Assembly (NCBI GenBank): GCA_030526005.1
Contig: JAUNDP010000001.1
Span: forward strand, 62,001 to 126,000
Source of the DNA: Eubacteriales bacterium
Lineage (GTDB): Bacteria; Bacillota; Clostridia; Lachnospirales; Lachnospiraceae
Direction of reading: 5' to 3'
DNA: 64,000 nucleotides
Position 1 is the stretch's first letter, and each line of letters begins with the position of its first letter. The notes beneath the pieces are model-generated. The model worked only from the letters and a program-made list of their open reading frames with translations. It was not told where the DNA came from and made no database searches. The translations under genes were made by a program, and so were the position numbers. This document shows, in pieces, positions 36,007 through 43,865 of the stretch.

Positions 36007-37011
36007 TTATTCTTCAAGAAGCGGGGGATGGGACAGATCAAGACGGACAATAGTTCCTATACGAACGTGTGACTCAATCGAAATGGTATGCCCCAGCAAA
36101 TCTGCAACTTGTTTGCAAAGAGAAAGTCCTATTCCAGTGGAACGTTTCTGAATCCGTCCATTATATCCGGTATATCCCCATTCAAAAATACGCGGAAGAT
36201 CTTCTGGTAAAATACCGATACCCGTATCTTGTATTACCAGACAAGAAGGAAGTTTTTTATCCATATAAATAGAGATCGTTCCTTGCTCCGGCGTATATTT
36301 TATTGCATTTGTCAAAAATTGTTCGATCAGAAAACAAGTCCATTTTTCATCTGTAATTACCATGTCATCTAGATCTTTTAAATCTAAACGGATTTTTTTA
36401 TAGATAAACAACGGCGCAATTTTTTTTACTACTTGTCTTACCATATCTGAGATATTATATTTTGCAATATGCAGATCGTTTGTATGATCTTCCAGTCGCT
36501 GATATTGGAGCGCCATATCAACGTATTGTTCAACTTTTAACAGTTCCAGTTCAATCTGACCGCGTTTTATAGATTCTTCCTGTAAAAGGAGGCGGATTGC
36601 AGAGAGCGGTGTTTTTATCTGATGACTCCATAATGTATAATACGTTTGCGTTCTGGAGGATTCGTCCTCTGCTTTTTTTTGCTCTTCCTGCAACGATTGC
36701 TGAAGAGATCGAATCAATTCCTGATAAAGATTTTCTTCTTCTGTATATGCTTTTGGCAAGGTTAAAGAGGTATAATCTTTCTGTGAGCAGCAGCGTTTTA
36801 GCTGAAAAATGTTTTTCCTTTTCTGTATCCAGATCAGTCCTCCAAACAGCAGAACAGTTGTCGCTGACAGAATAAGAGCATAAATCAGAGGAGAAAAAGG
36901 CAAAGCGTACAGAAAGAAAATGGCTGTCCATTCTAACGTACAGATCAGCATACAAAGCAGAATCCAGATCTGTTTTTTTATAAAATAAAGTAATCTTCTC
37001 ATTCTTCTCAT
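36007..37011 (-). CDS. Intramembrane-sensing histidine kinase (BceS-like)
   Basis: A 334-aa sensor kinase with two transmembrane helices (about residues 13-36 and 41-62) joined by only a few residues. Lacking an extracytoplasmic sensor domain, it should read the state of its ABC transporter, as BceS-type kinases do. The H-box is LWSHQIKTPLSA with phospho-acceptor His130. N-box EQFLTNAIKYTP and G-boxes DTGIGIL and STGIGLSL are present. It overlaps the response regulator gene by 4 bp. Confidence 0.92.
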   Translation of the reverse strand: MRRMRRLLYFIKKQIWILLCMLICTLEWTAIFFLYALPFSPLIYALILSATTVLLFGGLIWIQKRKNIFQLKRCCSQKDYTSLTLPKAYTEEENLYQELIRSLQQSLQEEQKKAEDESSRTQTYYTLWSHQIKTPLSAIRLLLQEESIKRGQIELELLKVEQYVDMALQYQRLEDHTNDLHIAKYNISDMVRQVVKKIAPLFIYKKIRLDLKDLDDMVITDEKWTCFLIEQFLTNAIKYTPEQGTISIYMDKKLPSCLVIQDTGIGILPEDLPRIFEWGYTGYNGRIQKRSTGIGLSLCKQVADLLGHTISIESHVRIGTIVRLDLSHPPLLEE

Positions 37012-37709
37012 TGCGGAGACTCCAGAAAATATCCCATTCCTTTTTTGGTTGCAATGATCGTTCCAAGACCGATACTTTCCAGTCTTTTTCTAAGCCTTGC
37101 CATGTTTACAGTCAGTGTATTATCGTCGATAAAATTGTCTGTCTCCCATAATTTCTGAATTAATTCCTCGCGTGTCACAATTTTTCCTGCATATTCCATC
37201 AATGTCTGCATCAAACGAAATTCATTTTTTGACAGTTCAATCTGCTGATTGTTGAAATTTAAAACAGCTTCACTGAGATTCAAAGAAATACTGCCATAAA
37301 AGAGGATATCCGGATTTTTTCCAAAAGTATATGTTCTGCGCAACATAGCCTGAATTTTGGCAACAGCAACTTCCAATCGAAATGGTTTTACGATAAAATC
37401 ATCTGCTCCCATATTTAATGCCATAACCTGGTTTAAATCGTCGCCTGCTGAGGATAAAAATACAACAGGGGTCTTGCTGATTTCTCTGATTTTATGACAC
37501 CAGTAGTATCCGTCATAAAATGGAAGTGAGATATCCATTAGAACAAGATGAGGGCTGCAAGCACGGAATTCCTCCAGGACATTTTGAAAATCCTGAATCG
37601 GATAGACTGAAAAATTCCACCGTGTCAGCTGGCGGCTTAGCACTTCCACAATAGAAGTGTCATCCTCCACAAGAAAAATACGATATCTTTCTTTTAATGT
37701 CTGATCCAT
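37008..37709 (-). CDS. OmpR/PhoB-family response regulator (BceR-like)
   Basis: A 233-aa regulator. Start ATG 37709 (MDQTLKERY) with AAAGGAG is chosen over an in-frame start at 37760. The receiver domain has acidic pair VEDD, phospho-acceptor Asp59 in LVLMDISLP and the conserved Lys in VKPF. The winged-helix domain ends with recognition helix NTLTVNMARLRKRL. It is co-encoded with the BceS-like kinase and is the leading candidate to bind the tandem AATGTAAG operators flanking its operon. No copy of that operator is seen at its own promoter, which would make it constitutive. Confidence 0.94.
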   Translation of the reverse strand: MDQTLKERYRIFLVEDDTSIVEVLSRQLTRWNFSVYPIQDFQNVLEEFRACSPHLVLMDISLPFYDGYYWCHKIREISKTPVVFLSSAGDDLNQVMALNMGADDFIVKPFRLEVAVAKIQAMLRRTYTFGKNPDILFYGSISLNLSEAVLNFNNQQIELSKNEFRLMQTLMEYAGKIVTREELIQKLWETDNFIDDNTLTVNMARLRKRLESIGLGTIIATKKGMGYFLESPQ

Positions 37710-37795
37710 ATAGACTCCTTTCTTTTTGCTTTCTTTATGATATTTCTGGTACAGATCCAAATCCAGTCCAGATTCCAGAATGTTTTCTGCGTTTT

Positions 37796-37804
37796 ATTAT
37801 ACCA
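37796..37804 (-). promoter_or_regulatory. Extended -10 promoter for the response regulator-kinase operon
   Basis: Minus-strand TGGTATAAT (TGn plus a perfect TATAAT at 37796-37801) about 90 bp before the regulator start; no good -35 hexamer is visible. It diverges from the promoter at 37848-37876. Confidence 0.5.
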
Positions 37805-37847
37805 AAAAGAAAGCATGTATTCCAGACAAAATCCGTTTTAAAAAAGA

Positions 37848-37876
37848 TTGTCCTAAATTACAGGATATGGTACGAT
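37848..37876 (+). promoter_or_regulatory. Predicted promoter for the SagB-type gene
   Basis: TTGTCC (37848-37853), a 17-bp spacer and TACGAT (37871-37876), 26 bp before the ATG, with AAAGGAGAG as the Shine-Dalgarno. Confidence 0.5.
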
Positions 37877-37902
37877 GAAAGAAAAAGAAAAGGAGAGTAG
37901 TT

Positions 37903-38700
37903 ATGAATGAACAGACAAAATATCATTTGATGAAGCGCAGAGAAATCTTGAAAAGTTATTCTGCTCTGGATGCCGGATGGGAAGAGAGCGATGAATCTCA
38001 GTCAGTGGAGCAGCCAGAATTATTTTTAGAAAAATCGGATAATAGAATCGTTCTTCCGCCACATGAAGAAACACCGCTGTGTAATCTTTCTTTCACAGAG
38101 CTTTTAACGGCTCGTCAGAGCACACGATCATATGAGGATAAGGATATGACCATGTCACAGCTTTCTTATCTTTTATGGGCAACACAGGGCGTACAAAAGG
38201 TGGTTGGGCGCAAGAAAAAAGCAGGATTCCGCACGGTACCGTCAGCCGGATGCCGTCATGCGATAGAAACGTACCTTGTAATCAACCGTGTATCTGGGCT
38301 TCAGGCTGGATTATATCATTATCTGCCTTTGACACACGAATTGGAACTTCTGGATGAGCAATGTGATAAAAAGCTGGTGTTGGAAGCAGTGGAAGGTCAA
38401 AAATTTGCAGCAGAAGCGCCTGTTCTATTTTTATGGACGGCGGTTCCGTATCGCATGGAATGGCGATATGTACAAAAAGCGATAAAGTATATCTTGCTGG
38501 ATGCAGGCCATATTTGTGAAAATTTATATTTGGCGTGCGAAATGATTGGATGCGGAGGATGTGCGATAGGGGCATACAACCAGGATGCAGCAGATGAATT
38601 GTTGATGCTTTCACCGGGACCTTCTGGAGAAAAAAGCTATGAATGTACTGTTTATGCGGCAGCAGTCGGTAGAAAAAAAGCGTCTGCAGAACAGAAATAG
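37903..38700 (+). CDS. SagB/ThcOx-family nitroreductase-like dehydrogenase
   Basis: A 265-aa FMN-dependent oxidoreductase of the nitroreductase superfamily. The core starts LLTARQSTRSYEDKDMTMSQLSYLLWATQG, typical of SagB-type proteins, and has the FMN-contact region TVPSAGCRHAIETYLVI. Family members oxidise azolines in ribosomally made peptides, but many stand-alone copies exist. No cyclodehydratase (SagC/SagD) or precursor gene is nearby, so peptide modification is not supported. A short N-terminal extension of about 60 residues precedes the domain. Confidence 0.85.
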   Translation: MNEQTKYHLMKRREILKSYSALDAGWEESDESQSVEQPELFLEKSDNRIVLPPHEETPLCNLSFTELLTARQSTRSYEDKDMTMSQLSYLLWATQGVQKVVGRKKKAGFRTVPSAGCRHAIETYLVINRVSGLQAGLYHYLPLTHELELLDEQCDKKLVLEAVEGQKFAAEAPVLFLWTAVPYRMEWRYVQKAIKYILLDAGHICENLYLACEMIGCGGCAIGAYNQDAADELLMLSPGPSGEKSYECTVYAAAVGRKKASAEQK

Positions 38701-38777
38701 CATTTTAAAAAGTGACGAAATCTTTTTGGCTTTTTCTTAATTTCTGGTAAAGATATGTCAAAATATCGTTTTTTTTG

Positions 38778-38806
38778 TTGACGCAGTTCTGAACGGATAG
38801 TAAAAT
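38778..38806 (+). promoter_or_regulatory. Sigma-A promoter for the C39-like gene
   Basis: TTGACG (38778-38783), a 17-bp spacer and TAAAAT (38801-38806), followed by a leader of about 60 nt with AGAGGAGG before ATG 38874. Confidence 0.65.
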
Positions 38807-38873
38807 AGTAGAAGATTATCGGATAAAAAGTCAGATATGAAAACCGAAGAAATGAATCAGAGGAGGAATTTGA

Positions 38874-39803
38874 ATGAGTAGTGGAAGAGGCAGAAAAAGA
38901 AAACGAAATAAGAAACATCCTTTTTATTTCGTTTTCTTTTTGGCACTCCTATGTTGTATAGGTGGAGGATATTTTTTGATTCAAAAAAGTTCTTCCACTG
39001 TTCCAGATCCTGCTTTTGTGAGCTTGCCGGACGAAGATTCATCCCGTATGTCTGAGACGGAAGTTCAGGAGACTCAGGAAGCGCAAAATACCGTTCAGAC
39101 AGAACAGATGGATGAATTGACAGCTTCTTTAAAGGAGATTGCTCAGACCTACCCAGAGGCACAGACGATTTTAGATCATAAAGAGGATTATCCAGAAGAC
39201 GTTTTAAAAATGCTGGCATTTAATGATGAGACACTGGAATTTGTCCTTGGATATCCTGAAAAACATGGCATTCCAAGCGAAGCGTCCACAATCGGTACAT
39301 TTGAATATGGTACCATTCCTCAATTATTTCAATGGGATGAAAGATGGGGATACCAAAGCTACGGCACAAGTGTAATTGCTGTAAATGGATGCGGTCCTAC
39401 CGCTTTAGCTATGGTGGCAGCAGGACTGACCGGAGACGATTCCATTACGCCAGCCCGTGTAGCGGAATATGCGGAGGCTAACAATTATTACGTTGCCGGA
39501 GAGGGAACAAGTTGGAGTTTAATGTATGACGGATGTTATAATTTTGGTGTTGCCGGTACAGAACTGCAGTTGGTTGAGGATACGATCCGCAATGAACTTC
39601 TGATGGGGCACCCGATCATATGCAGTATGTGGCCCGGAGATTTCACAACAGACGGCCATTTTATTGTATTAACAGAATGGACAGATGAAGGGATTAAAGT
39701 CAATGATCCAAACAGCAAGAGGAGAAGCGAACAGCTTTGGGATTACAGCAAGCTGGAAAGCCAGATCAGAAATCTGTGGTCTTATCATGCAGCGGAATAT
39801 TGA
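38874..39803 (+). CDS. Membrane-anchored C39-like cysteine peptidase
   Basis: A 309-aa protein with a basic N-terminus (RKRKRNKK), a transmembrane helix at about 16-37, an acidic/Gln-rich extracytoplasmic linker (about 40-90) and a C-terminal papain-like C39_2 domain. The catalytic residues are visible: Cys173 in NGCGPTALAM, His262 in DGHFIVL and Asn277/Asp278 in KVNDPNSK. The order TM-linker-protease suggests an extracellular enzyme held at the membrane. The substrate is unknown. It is monocistronic with a strong terminator. Confidence 0.88.
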   Translation: MSSGRGRKRKRNKKHPFYFVFFLALLCCIGGGYFLIQKSSSTVPDPAFVSLPDEDSSRMSETEVQETQEAQNTVQTEQMDELTASLKEIAQTYPEAQTILDHKEDYPEDVLKMLAFNDETLEFVLGYPEKHGIPSEASTIGTFEYGTIPQLFQWDERWGYQSYGTSVIAVNGCGPTALAMVAAGLTGDDSITPARVAEYAEANNYYVAGEGTSWSLMYDGCYNFGVAGTELQLVEDTIRNELLMGHPIICSMWPGDFTTDGHFIVLTEWTDEGIKVNDPNSKRRSEQLWDYSKLESQIRNLWSYHAAEY

Positions 39804-39841
39804 GAAAAAATAAATCTGGTTTGATTGTGATATCAATCGTC

Positions 39842-39885
39842 AAAAGAAGAAAAAGTAACCAAATATACTTTTTCTTCTTTTTTTG
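39842..39885 (+). terminator. Intrinsic terminator of the C39-like gene
   Basis: A perfect 16-bp stem (39842-39857 with 39866-39881), 8-nt loop, ending in a T-run. Confidence 0.85.
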
Positions 39886-39980
39886 AGGAAATTCCTCTCT
39901 GTTTTTCAATAAGAAGATGTGGGAAGAAATTAACGTAATAATATTATGTAAATTAAAAGCGTGGAGAAAAGGAGAAAAAT

Positions 39981-40340
39981 ATGGGTTGTCTCGGAAATTT
40001 ATTATGGTTTTTATTAGGAGGCTGTCTTGGTGGGATTGCATGGTGCCTTGCAGGATGCCTTTGGTGTGTCACAATTATAGGGATTCCTGTGGGAATGCAG
40101 TGCTTTAAATTTGCAGGTCTTAGCTTTTTTCCGTTTGGGAAAGAAGTTGTATACGGCGGTCATACAGGATCTCTTCTGTTGAATATTATATGGCTGATTG
40201 TTTCAGGAATTCCGCTTGCTGTCGGTTTTGCCATAGTTGGTATTATTTTGTGTATTACAATCATCGGGATTCCATTTGGAATGCAGCATTTTAAGTTAGC
40301 CAAGCTGGCTTTGATGCCATTTGGATCTGAAGTCCATTAA
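39981..40340 (+). CDS. YccF-domain inner membrane protein
   Basis: A 119-aa protein containing two YccF repeats: each has a hydrophobic helix followed by TIIGIPVGMQCFKFAGLSFFPFG or TIIGIPFGMQHFKLAKLALMPFG. It has three to four membrane segments and the tandem IGIP-GMQ motifs that define the family. Function unknown. Start ATG 39981 follows AAAGGAG. It is monocistronic, with a bidirectional terminator after it. Confidence 0.92.
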   Translation: MGCLGNLLWFLLGGCLGGIAWCLAGCLWCVTIIGIPVGMQCFKFAGLSFFPFGKEVVYGGHTGSLLLNIIWLIVSGIPLAVGFAIVGIILCITIIGIPFGMQHFKLAKLALMPFGSEVH

Positions 40341-40346
40341 AATCTG

Positions 40347-40394
40347 AAAAAAGGATCTCTTTCTTGTTTTAAATCAGGAGAGAGATCCTTTTTT
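40347..40394. terminator. Bidirectional terminator
   Basis: AAAAAAGGATCTCT (40347-40360) and AGAGATCCTTTTTT (40381-40394) form a perfect 14-bp stem between the convergent yccF-like and recombinase genes. Confidence 0.85.
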
Positions 40395-40429
40395 CAGGAA
40401 AGCTCAGGAAAGTGGAAGAGCAAGTGGAT

Positions 40430-41488
40430 TTAAGATTCACGAAGCTTTACAACACGCGCTGCCATACGACGTTTTTCGTCTGACATAGCAGCATAGTGTT
40501 TTCGTGTCGTATTTACGTCTTTATGCCCTAAAACTTCAGCCACGAGATAAATATCGCCTGTTCTCTGATAAAGAGCTGTACCGTAAGTACTGCGCAATTT
40601 ATGCGGCGTGATTTTTTTTGTGGCAATGATCCCAGCCGTATACTTTTTTACCATATTTTCGACAGCTTGTATCCCGATACGTTTATGTTGTGTAGACAGA
40701 AACAACGCCTGTTCATGTCCGCTCAGAGCAACCGCATTTTTTCGCTCATCCAGATAATCCCGAAGCGCCTGTTCTACTTCGGTTCCGAAATATACGACCA
40801 TTTCGTTTCCTCCTTTTCGGATGATGCGAATGCCATTATTTTTGAAATCTACATCCAAGATATCAAGTCCGACACATTCAGAAACACGGATGCCCGTTCC
40901 AAGAAGCAATGTGACAATAGCGATGTCTCGAAGTTTTGTCTTTTCATAATATCGTTTTTTCTGACCGGTTAATTCATTGCCACAGTGTTCCATATATTCA
41001 AGAAGGGCAGCAGTCTCATCCTGATCAAGACGTACAATCGCTTTGTCATGCAGTTTAGGCATATTGATGAGAAGAGTAGGATTTTGAGTAATGAGCTGAC
41101 GCTTATAAAAGTAGAGATAAAAGCTGCGCAGAGCAGACATTTTTCGTTTTAAACCACGTTCTTTGTTTATATGAAGTTCATTGTCAGATGACTCGTATAC
41201 TTTTAAATATTCCTGATATTCTTCGATATCCACAACATCCAGCTGATCCAGAAGCGTGACTTTTAAATCTTGCATTGTATAATTTTTAAATGCCGGATTT
41301 TCAGATAAAAGATATCGGAAAAACAAACGAATATCATACGCGTAAGATATTCTTGTCTTTGTGGATGTCGTCGGTTCGATCGCTCGGAAATAATCTTTAC
41401 AGAAAGGCGGCATGGTCTTTAAAATTTCTCTGAGACGAATGGTATTTTTTATATCCATTTGTTCATGATAAGAGACGGATTTATTCAT
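40430..41488 (-). CDS. XerC/XerD-type tyrosine recombinase
   Basis: A 352-aa site-specific recombinase with an N-terminal SAM-like core-binding domain (about 20-135) and a complete catalytic domain: Arg201 (GTGIRVSE), Lys225, His296-x-x-Arg299 (HKLR), His322 (LGHKD) and nucleophile Tyr332 (RKHYAAM). All six catalytic residues are intact. It has a housekeeping setting without phage, ICE or att sequences, which favours a chromosomal Xer role over a mobile element. It has its own consensus promoter. A degenerate relative lies at 43866-44771. Confidence 0.88.
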   Translation of the reverse strand: MNKSVSYHEQMDIKNTIRLREILKTMPPFCKDYFRAIEPTTSTKTRISYAYDIRLFFRYLLSENPAFKNYTMQDLKVTLLDQLDVVDIEEYQEYLKVYESSDNELHINKERGLKRKMSALRSFYLYFYKRQLITQNPTLLINMPKLHDKAIVRLDQDETAALLEYMEHCGNELTGQKKRYYEKTKLRDIAIVTLLLGTGIRVSECVGLDILDVDFKNNGIRIIRKGGNEMVVYFGTEVEQALRDYLDERKNAVALSGHEQALFLSTQHKRIGIQAVENMVKKYTAGIIATKKITPHKLRSTYGTALYQRTGDIYLVAEVLGHKDVNTTRKHYAAMSDEKRRMAARVVKLRES

Positions 41489-41564
41489 AAAAGCACTCCT
41501 TTTTCTATTTTTTTAATATCTATTGGAAAAACATGTGTTTGTCGTATAGATCTTTCTCACTACT

Positions 41565-41592
41565 ATTGTATCTCAGACCGTATTTTTGTCAA
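41565..41592 (-). promoter_or_regulatory. Sigma-A promoter for the Xer-type recombinase
   Basis: Minus-strand perfect TTGACA (41587-41592), 16-bp spacer and TACAAT (41565-41570), about 77 bp before the ATG. Confidence 0.75.
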
Positions 41593-41602
41593 GTTTTTCT
41601 TA

Positions 41603-41660
41603 TAAAAAACGGTAAAACCCCTCTGTATCCATGTTTATTCTGTGATACAGAGGGGTTTTA
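41603..41660 (-). terminator. Intrinsic terminator of the zinc-ribbon gene
   Basis: A perfect 17-bp stem (41613-41629 with 41644-41660, 14-nt loop) 13 bp past the stop of the 321-aa gene, followed on the minus strand by a run of six T. Confidence 0.85.
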
Positions 41661-41673
41661 TTTATCTTAAAAC

Positions 41674-42639
41674 TTATTTGTGACCTTTTCTTTGGAATAT
41701 ATTTTTGAATTTTCCAAACTCAGATCTTTTTTCATCGCCAAAAAACCATTCGTCGGAGTCATCATCCAGCATAGCTTCAAATTCACGATCCAGCTCAGAA
41801 TCTTCATCAAAGACCGTATTTTTTCCGGATTTCTTTTTAGAAACTTTTTTTTCTGATTTTTCTGTGTGTCTGTCTTGTGTATGCTTTAAAAAATCTGTTT
41901 CAAGCGAAAGATCCTCATCCAGAAAATCCTCTTTCGTTTTCTCTTCTTCTTTTCTTTCTGGAGACATATATTTTTTTTGCTTTTTTATGAAAGAAAACTC
42001 TTCCCAGTCATCTTCATCGTCTTCTGCCTGCGAACGGGATGTTTTTTGCTCTGGCTGTTTTGGAATATCGTGAATGTCATTCTTGCTCTCTTCAAATAGT
42101 TCTTCCTGATCTTCTGTTCTTTCTCGACGTCTGCGGACTGTTTCCGGCTTTTCCTGTTTTTTCTTATTTTGACGTTTTTGAAGTCTTTTCTGATACTGAG
42201 CGAAATCAAAATCATCTTCCTCATCATAGACCTCGTCGTCATCATCCTCAAAGTTTGTCAAAAAGGATCTGTGCTTTTGAGAAGCTTTCTCTTCCTCTGC
42301 CCGCTCTCGTCTTTCTATCTTGCGTCTTTCGGGCCGTTTTGTCTCTGTTTCTGGTTTTTCCTCTAAAACTCGCCGTTTGCGAACAGGTCTCTCTTCTTTA
42401 TCCAGTATATCGTCTGATTCTTCTGAAAAATCTTCTATTTTGTCTTTTTCAAGTTCTTCTTCTAAACTTTCCTCCTGATCAATTTCCACATAAAACATTT
42501 TTCCGCATCCGTGACAAAGGCATGGCAATATATTATCTTCCATGTCCTCTGGGTACATGGTAAATCCTTTGTCATGGCATTCCTTATTTGGACAGCGAAT
42601 TGCGGCAACAAAACTGCCGAATTTTTCTCTCGTTGTCAT
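41674..42639 (-). CDS. Zinc-ribbon protein with a very long charged tail, unknown
   Basis: I do not recognise this 321-aa protein. The first 55 residues look folded: two cysteine pairs, RCPNKEC and CLCHGCGKMF (the C-x2-C pairs around residues 16-45), suggest a zinc ribbon. The remaining 260 residues are low complexity with alternating Glu/Asp- and Lys/Arg-rich stretches and no hydrophobic segment, hence probably disordered. It ends in a basic IFQRKGHK. Start ATG 42639 has AGAGGAGAC upstream. It is monocistronic between two recombinase genes and lexA; nothing indicates a function. Confidence 0.75.
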   Translation of the reverse strand: MTTREKFGSFVAAIRCPNKECHDKGFTMYPEDMEDNILPCLCHGCGKMFYVEIDQEESLEEELEKDKIEDFSEESDDILDKEERPVRKRRVLEEKPETETKRPERRKIERRERAEEEKASQKHRSFLTNFEDDDDEVYDEEDDFDFAQYQKRLQKRQNKKKQEKPETVRRRRERTEDQEELFEESKNDIHDIPKQPEQKTSRSQAEDDEDDWEEFSFIKKQKKYMSPERKEEEKTKEDFLDEDLSLETDFLKHTQDRHTEKSEKKVSKKKSGKNTVFDEDSELDREFEAMLDDDSDEWFFGDEKRSEFGKFKNIFQRKGHK

Positions 42640-43063
42640 AGATTACTTGTCTCCTCTTTTCATTTACTTATGCTGATGCTCAAAATACGAATTTTAATCC
42701 ATATTGATATCATTTCTGCTCCAAACATATCCGGTTTTTCGCTTTTACGCCAATACACTTTTTTTGCAGACATAACTTCCCGACCAGCTATCGGTACTTT
42801 CTCGAATATTATGTTATTTTATAACTTTTTCAGAGAGTTCCTACTTATTTTTTTGTTCATCTAAAATCGAAAATTACTCGGATTTATTATAATACTTCTT
42901 TGAAAGTTCTTCAACTGATTTTATCATAATTCATCGGATTGTTTTAGGCATTTCTGCATATAAAGCCAGATTTTTACTTCTGTTTATCCAAAAAAAGAAA
43001 AGGATTATGCGAATATTTCCTTTTTTCTTTTTCTTACAATTTAAAGAACTATTTATTCTGACA
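42640..43063. other. Long AT-rich divergent intergenic region
   Basis: This is the main part of a 500-bp gap between the divergent zinc-ribbon gene and lexA. I see the RBS of the zinc-ribbon gene, one possible 37-codon reading frame (42660-42773, minus) and an A/T-rich imperfect hairpin near 42990-43034 ending in a T-run. No tRNA, riboswitch or repeat was recognised. Confidence 0.5.
42660..42773 (-). CDS. Possible 37-codon small ORF (tentative)
   Basis: Minus-strand ATG at 42773 to TGA at 42660 encodes a basic peptide beginning MSAKKVYWRKSEKPDMFGAE and ending in an Ile/Ser-rich tail. The open frame extends a further 14 codons upstream with protein-like composition but no start codon. The only Shine-Dalgarno candidate is a weak GGGAAG. 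It could be a small protein, a remnant of a gene or chance; it overlaps the presumed leader of the zinc-ribbon gene. Confidence 0.2.
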   Translation of the reverse strand: MSAKKVYWRKSEKPDMFGAEMISIWIKIRILSISISK

Positions 43064-43115
43064 GAACAAATATTCTAAACATTTGTTTGAATTTTTACTA
43101 TAGATATGATATAGT
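43064..43115 (+). promoter_or_regulatory. lexA promoter with two LexA-like dyads
   Basis: Dyad 1 is GAAC-AAAT-ATTC (43064-43075) and dyad 2 is AAAC-ATTT-GTTT (43077-43088), both fitting the GAAC-N4-GTTC layout of Gram-positive LexA boxes with mismatches. Dyad 2 overlaps the -35 TTGAAT (43087-43092); a 17-bp spacer leads to the -10 TATAGT (43110-43115). This supports autorepression. Confidence 0.6.
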
Positions 43116-43141
43116 TAAAAAAAAGAGCTGGAGGTATACTT

Positions 43142-43765
43142 ATGGCGTATGGAAAAATAACAAAAAAACAGTCTGAAATTTTGGAATATATAAAAAATGA
43201 GATTTTAAACAGAGGCTTTCCACCTGCTGTTCGTGAAATATGTGATGCTGTTCATTTAAGATCTACTTCTTCGGTTCACTCCCATCTGGAATCACTCGAA
43301 AAAAATGGATATATAAGAAGAGACCCGACAAAGCCAAGAGCAATCGAGATTTTAGACGATAACTTTAATTTGGTTCGCCGCGAGATCATCAATGTGCCCG
43401 TCATGGGGAAAGTGGCTGCCGGATCTCCGATTCTTGCAGTTGAAAATGTAGATGGATACTTTCCGATCCCTTCTGAATATATGCCAAAAGGAAAAACTAC
43501 ATTTATGCTGGAGGTAAAAGGAGAAAGCATGATTAATGCCGGCATTTTCAATGGCGATAAAGTATTGGTACAGCAGCAGACAACTGCTGAAAACGGTGAA
43601 ATGATTGTTGCTCTTGTGGAAGACTCCGCTACCGTAAAAACCTACTATAAAGAGGATGGCTATTATCGTCTTCAGCCGGAAAATGATCATATGTCTCCGA
43701 TTATTGTCGATGGAGAATTAAAAATTCTCGGAAAGGTAATCGGTGTTTTTCGATTTTTTCAATGA
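43142..43765 (+). CDS. lexA: SOS repressor LexA
   Basis: Represses SOS genes and self-cleaves when stimulated by RecA-ssDNA. The 207-aa protein has an N-terminal winged helix (about 1-65) with recognition segment STSSVHSHLESL. The cleavage site is Ala93-Gly94 (KVAAGSP), and the catalytic dyad is Ser129 (GESM) and Lys166 (TVKTYY). GCTGGAGG precedes the ATG. Two dyad sequences over the promoter fit autorepression. It is convergent with a degenerate recombinase gene. Confidence 0.97.
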   Translation: MAYGKITKKQSEILEYIKNEILNRGFPPAVREICDAVHLRSTSSVHSHLESLEKNGYIRRDPTKPRAIEILDDNFNLVRREIINVPVMGKVAAGSPILAVENVDGYFPIPSEYMPKGKTTFMLEVKGESMINAGIFNGDKVLVQQQTTAENGEMIVALVEDSATVKTYYKEDGYYRLQPENDHMSPIIVDGELKILGKVIGVFRFFQ

Positions 43766-43808
43766 AAATGTTGCTGGTTCTGAAAAAGCAAAGATTCGGT
43801 ATTTATAG

Positions 43809-43847
43809 CATATGAGTTTACATAATTTTTTTATGTAAACTCATATG
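43809..43847. terminator. Perfect 17-bp hairpin between convergent genes
   Basis: CATATGAGTTTACATAA (43809-43825) and its exact complement (43831-43847) flank a TTTTT loop. It lies between the lexA stop and the recombinase stop. It lacks a long distal T-run, so termination is likely but not certain. Confidence 0.55.
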
Positions 43848-43865
43848 GCTTTTAACCTATCTTTT

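Noticed and set aside
38874-39803. C39-like peptidase next to a SagB-type enzyme as a bacteriocin/RiPP cluster
   Set aside because: There is no precursor peptide, cyclodehydratase or peptidase-containing ABC exporter; the two genes have separate promoters and the C39 domain is in a membrane-anchored stand-alone protein.
43809-43847. The 17-bp palindrome containing GTTTACAT and ATGTAAAC as another operator of the AATGTAAG type
   Set aside because: It is an inverted repeat between convergent stops with no promoter, lacks the G of TGTAAG and lacks 21-bp direct spacing; a terminator explains it better.
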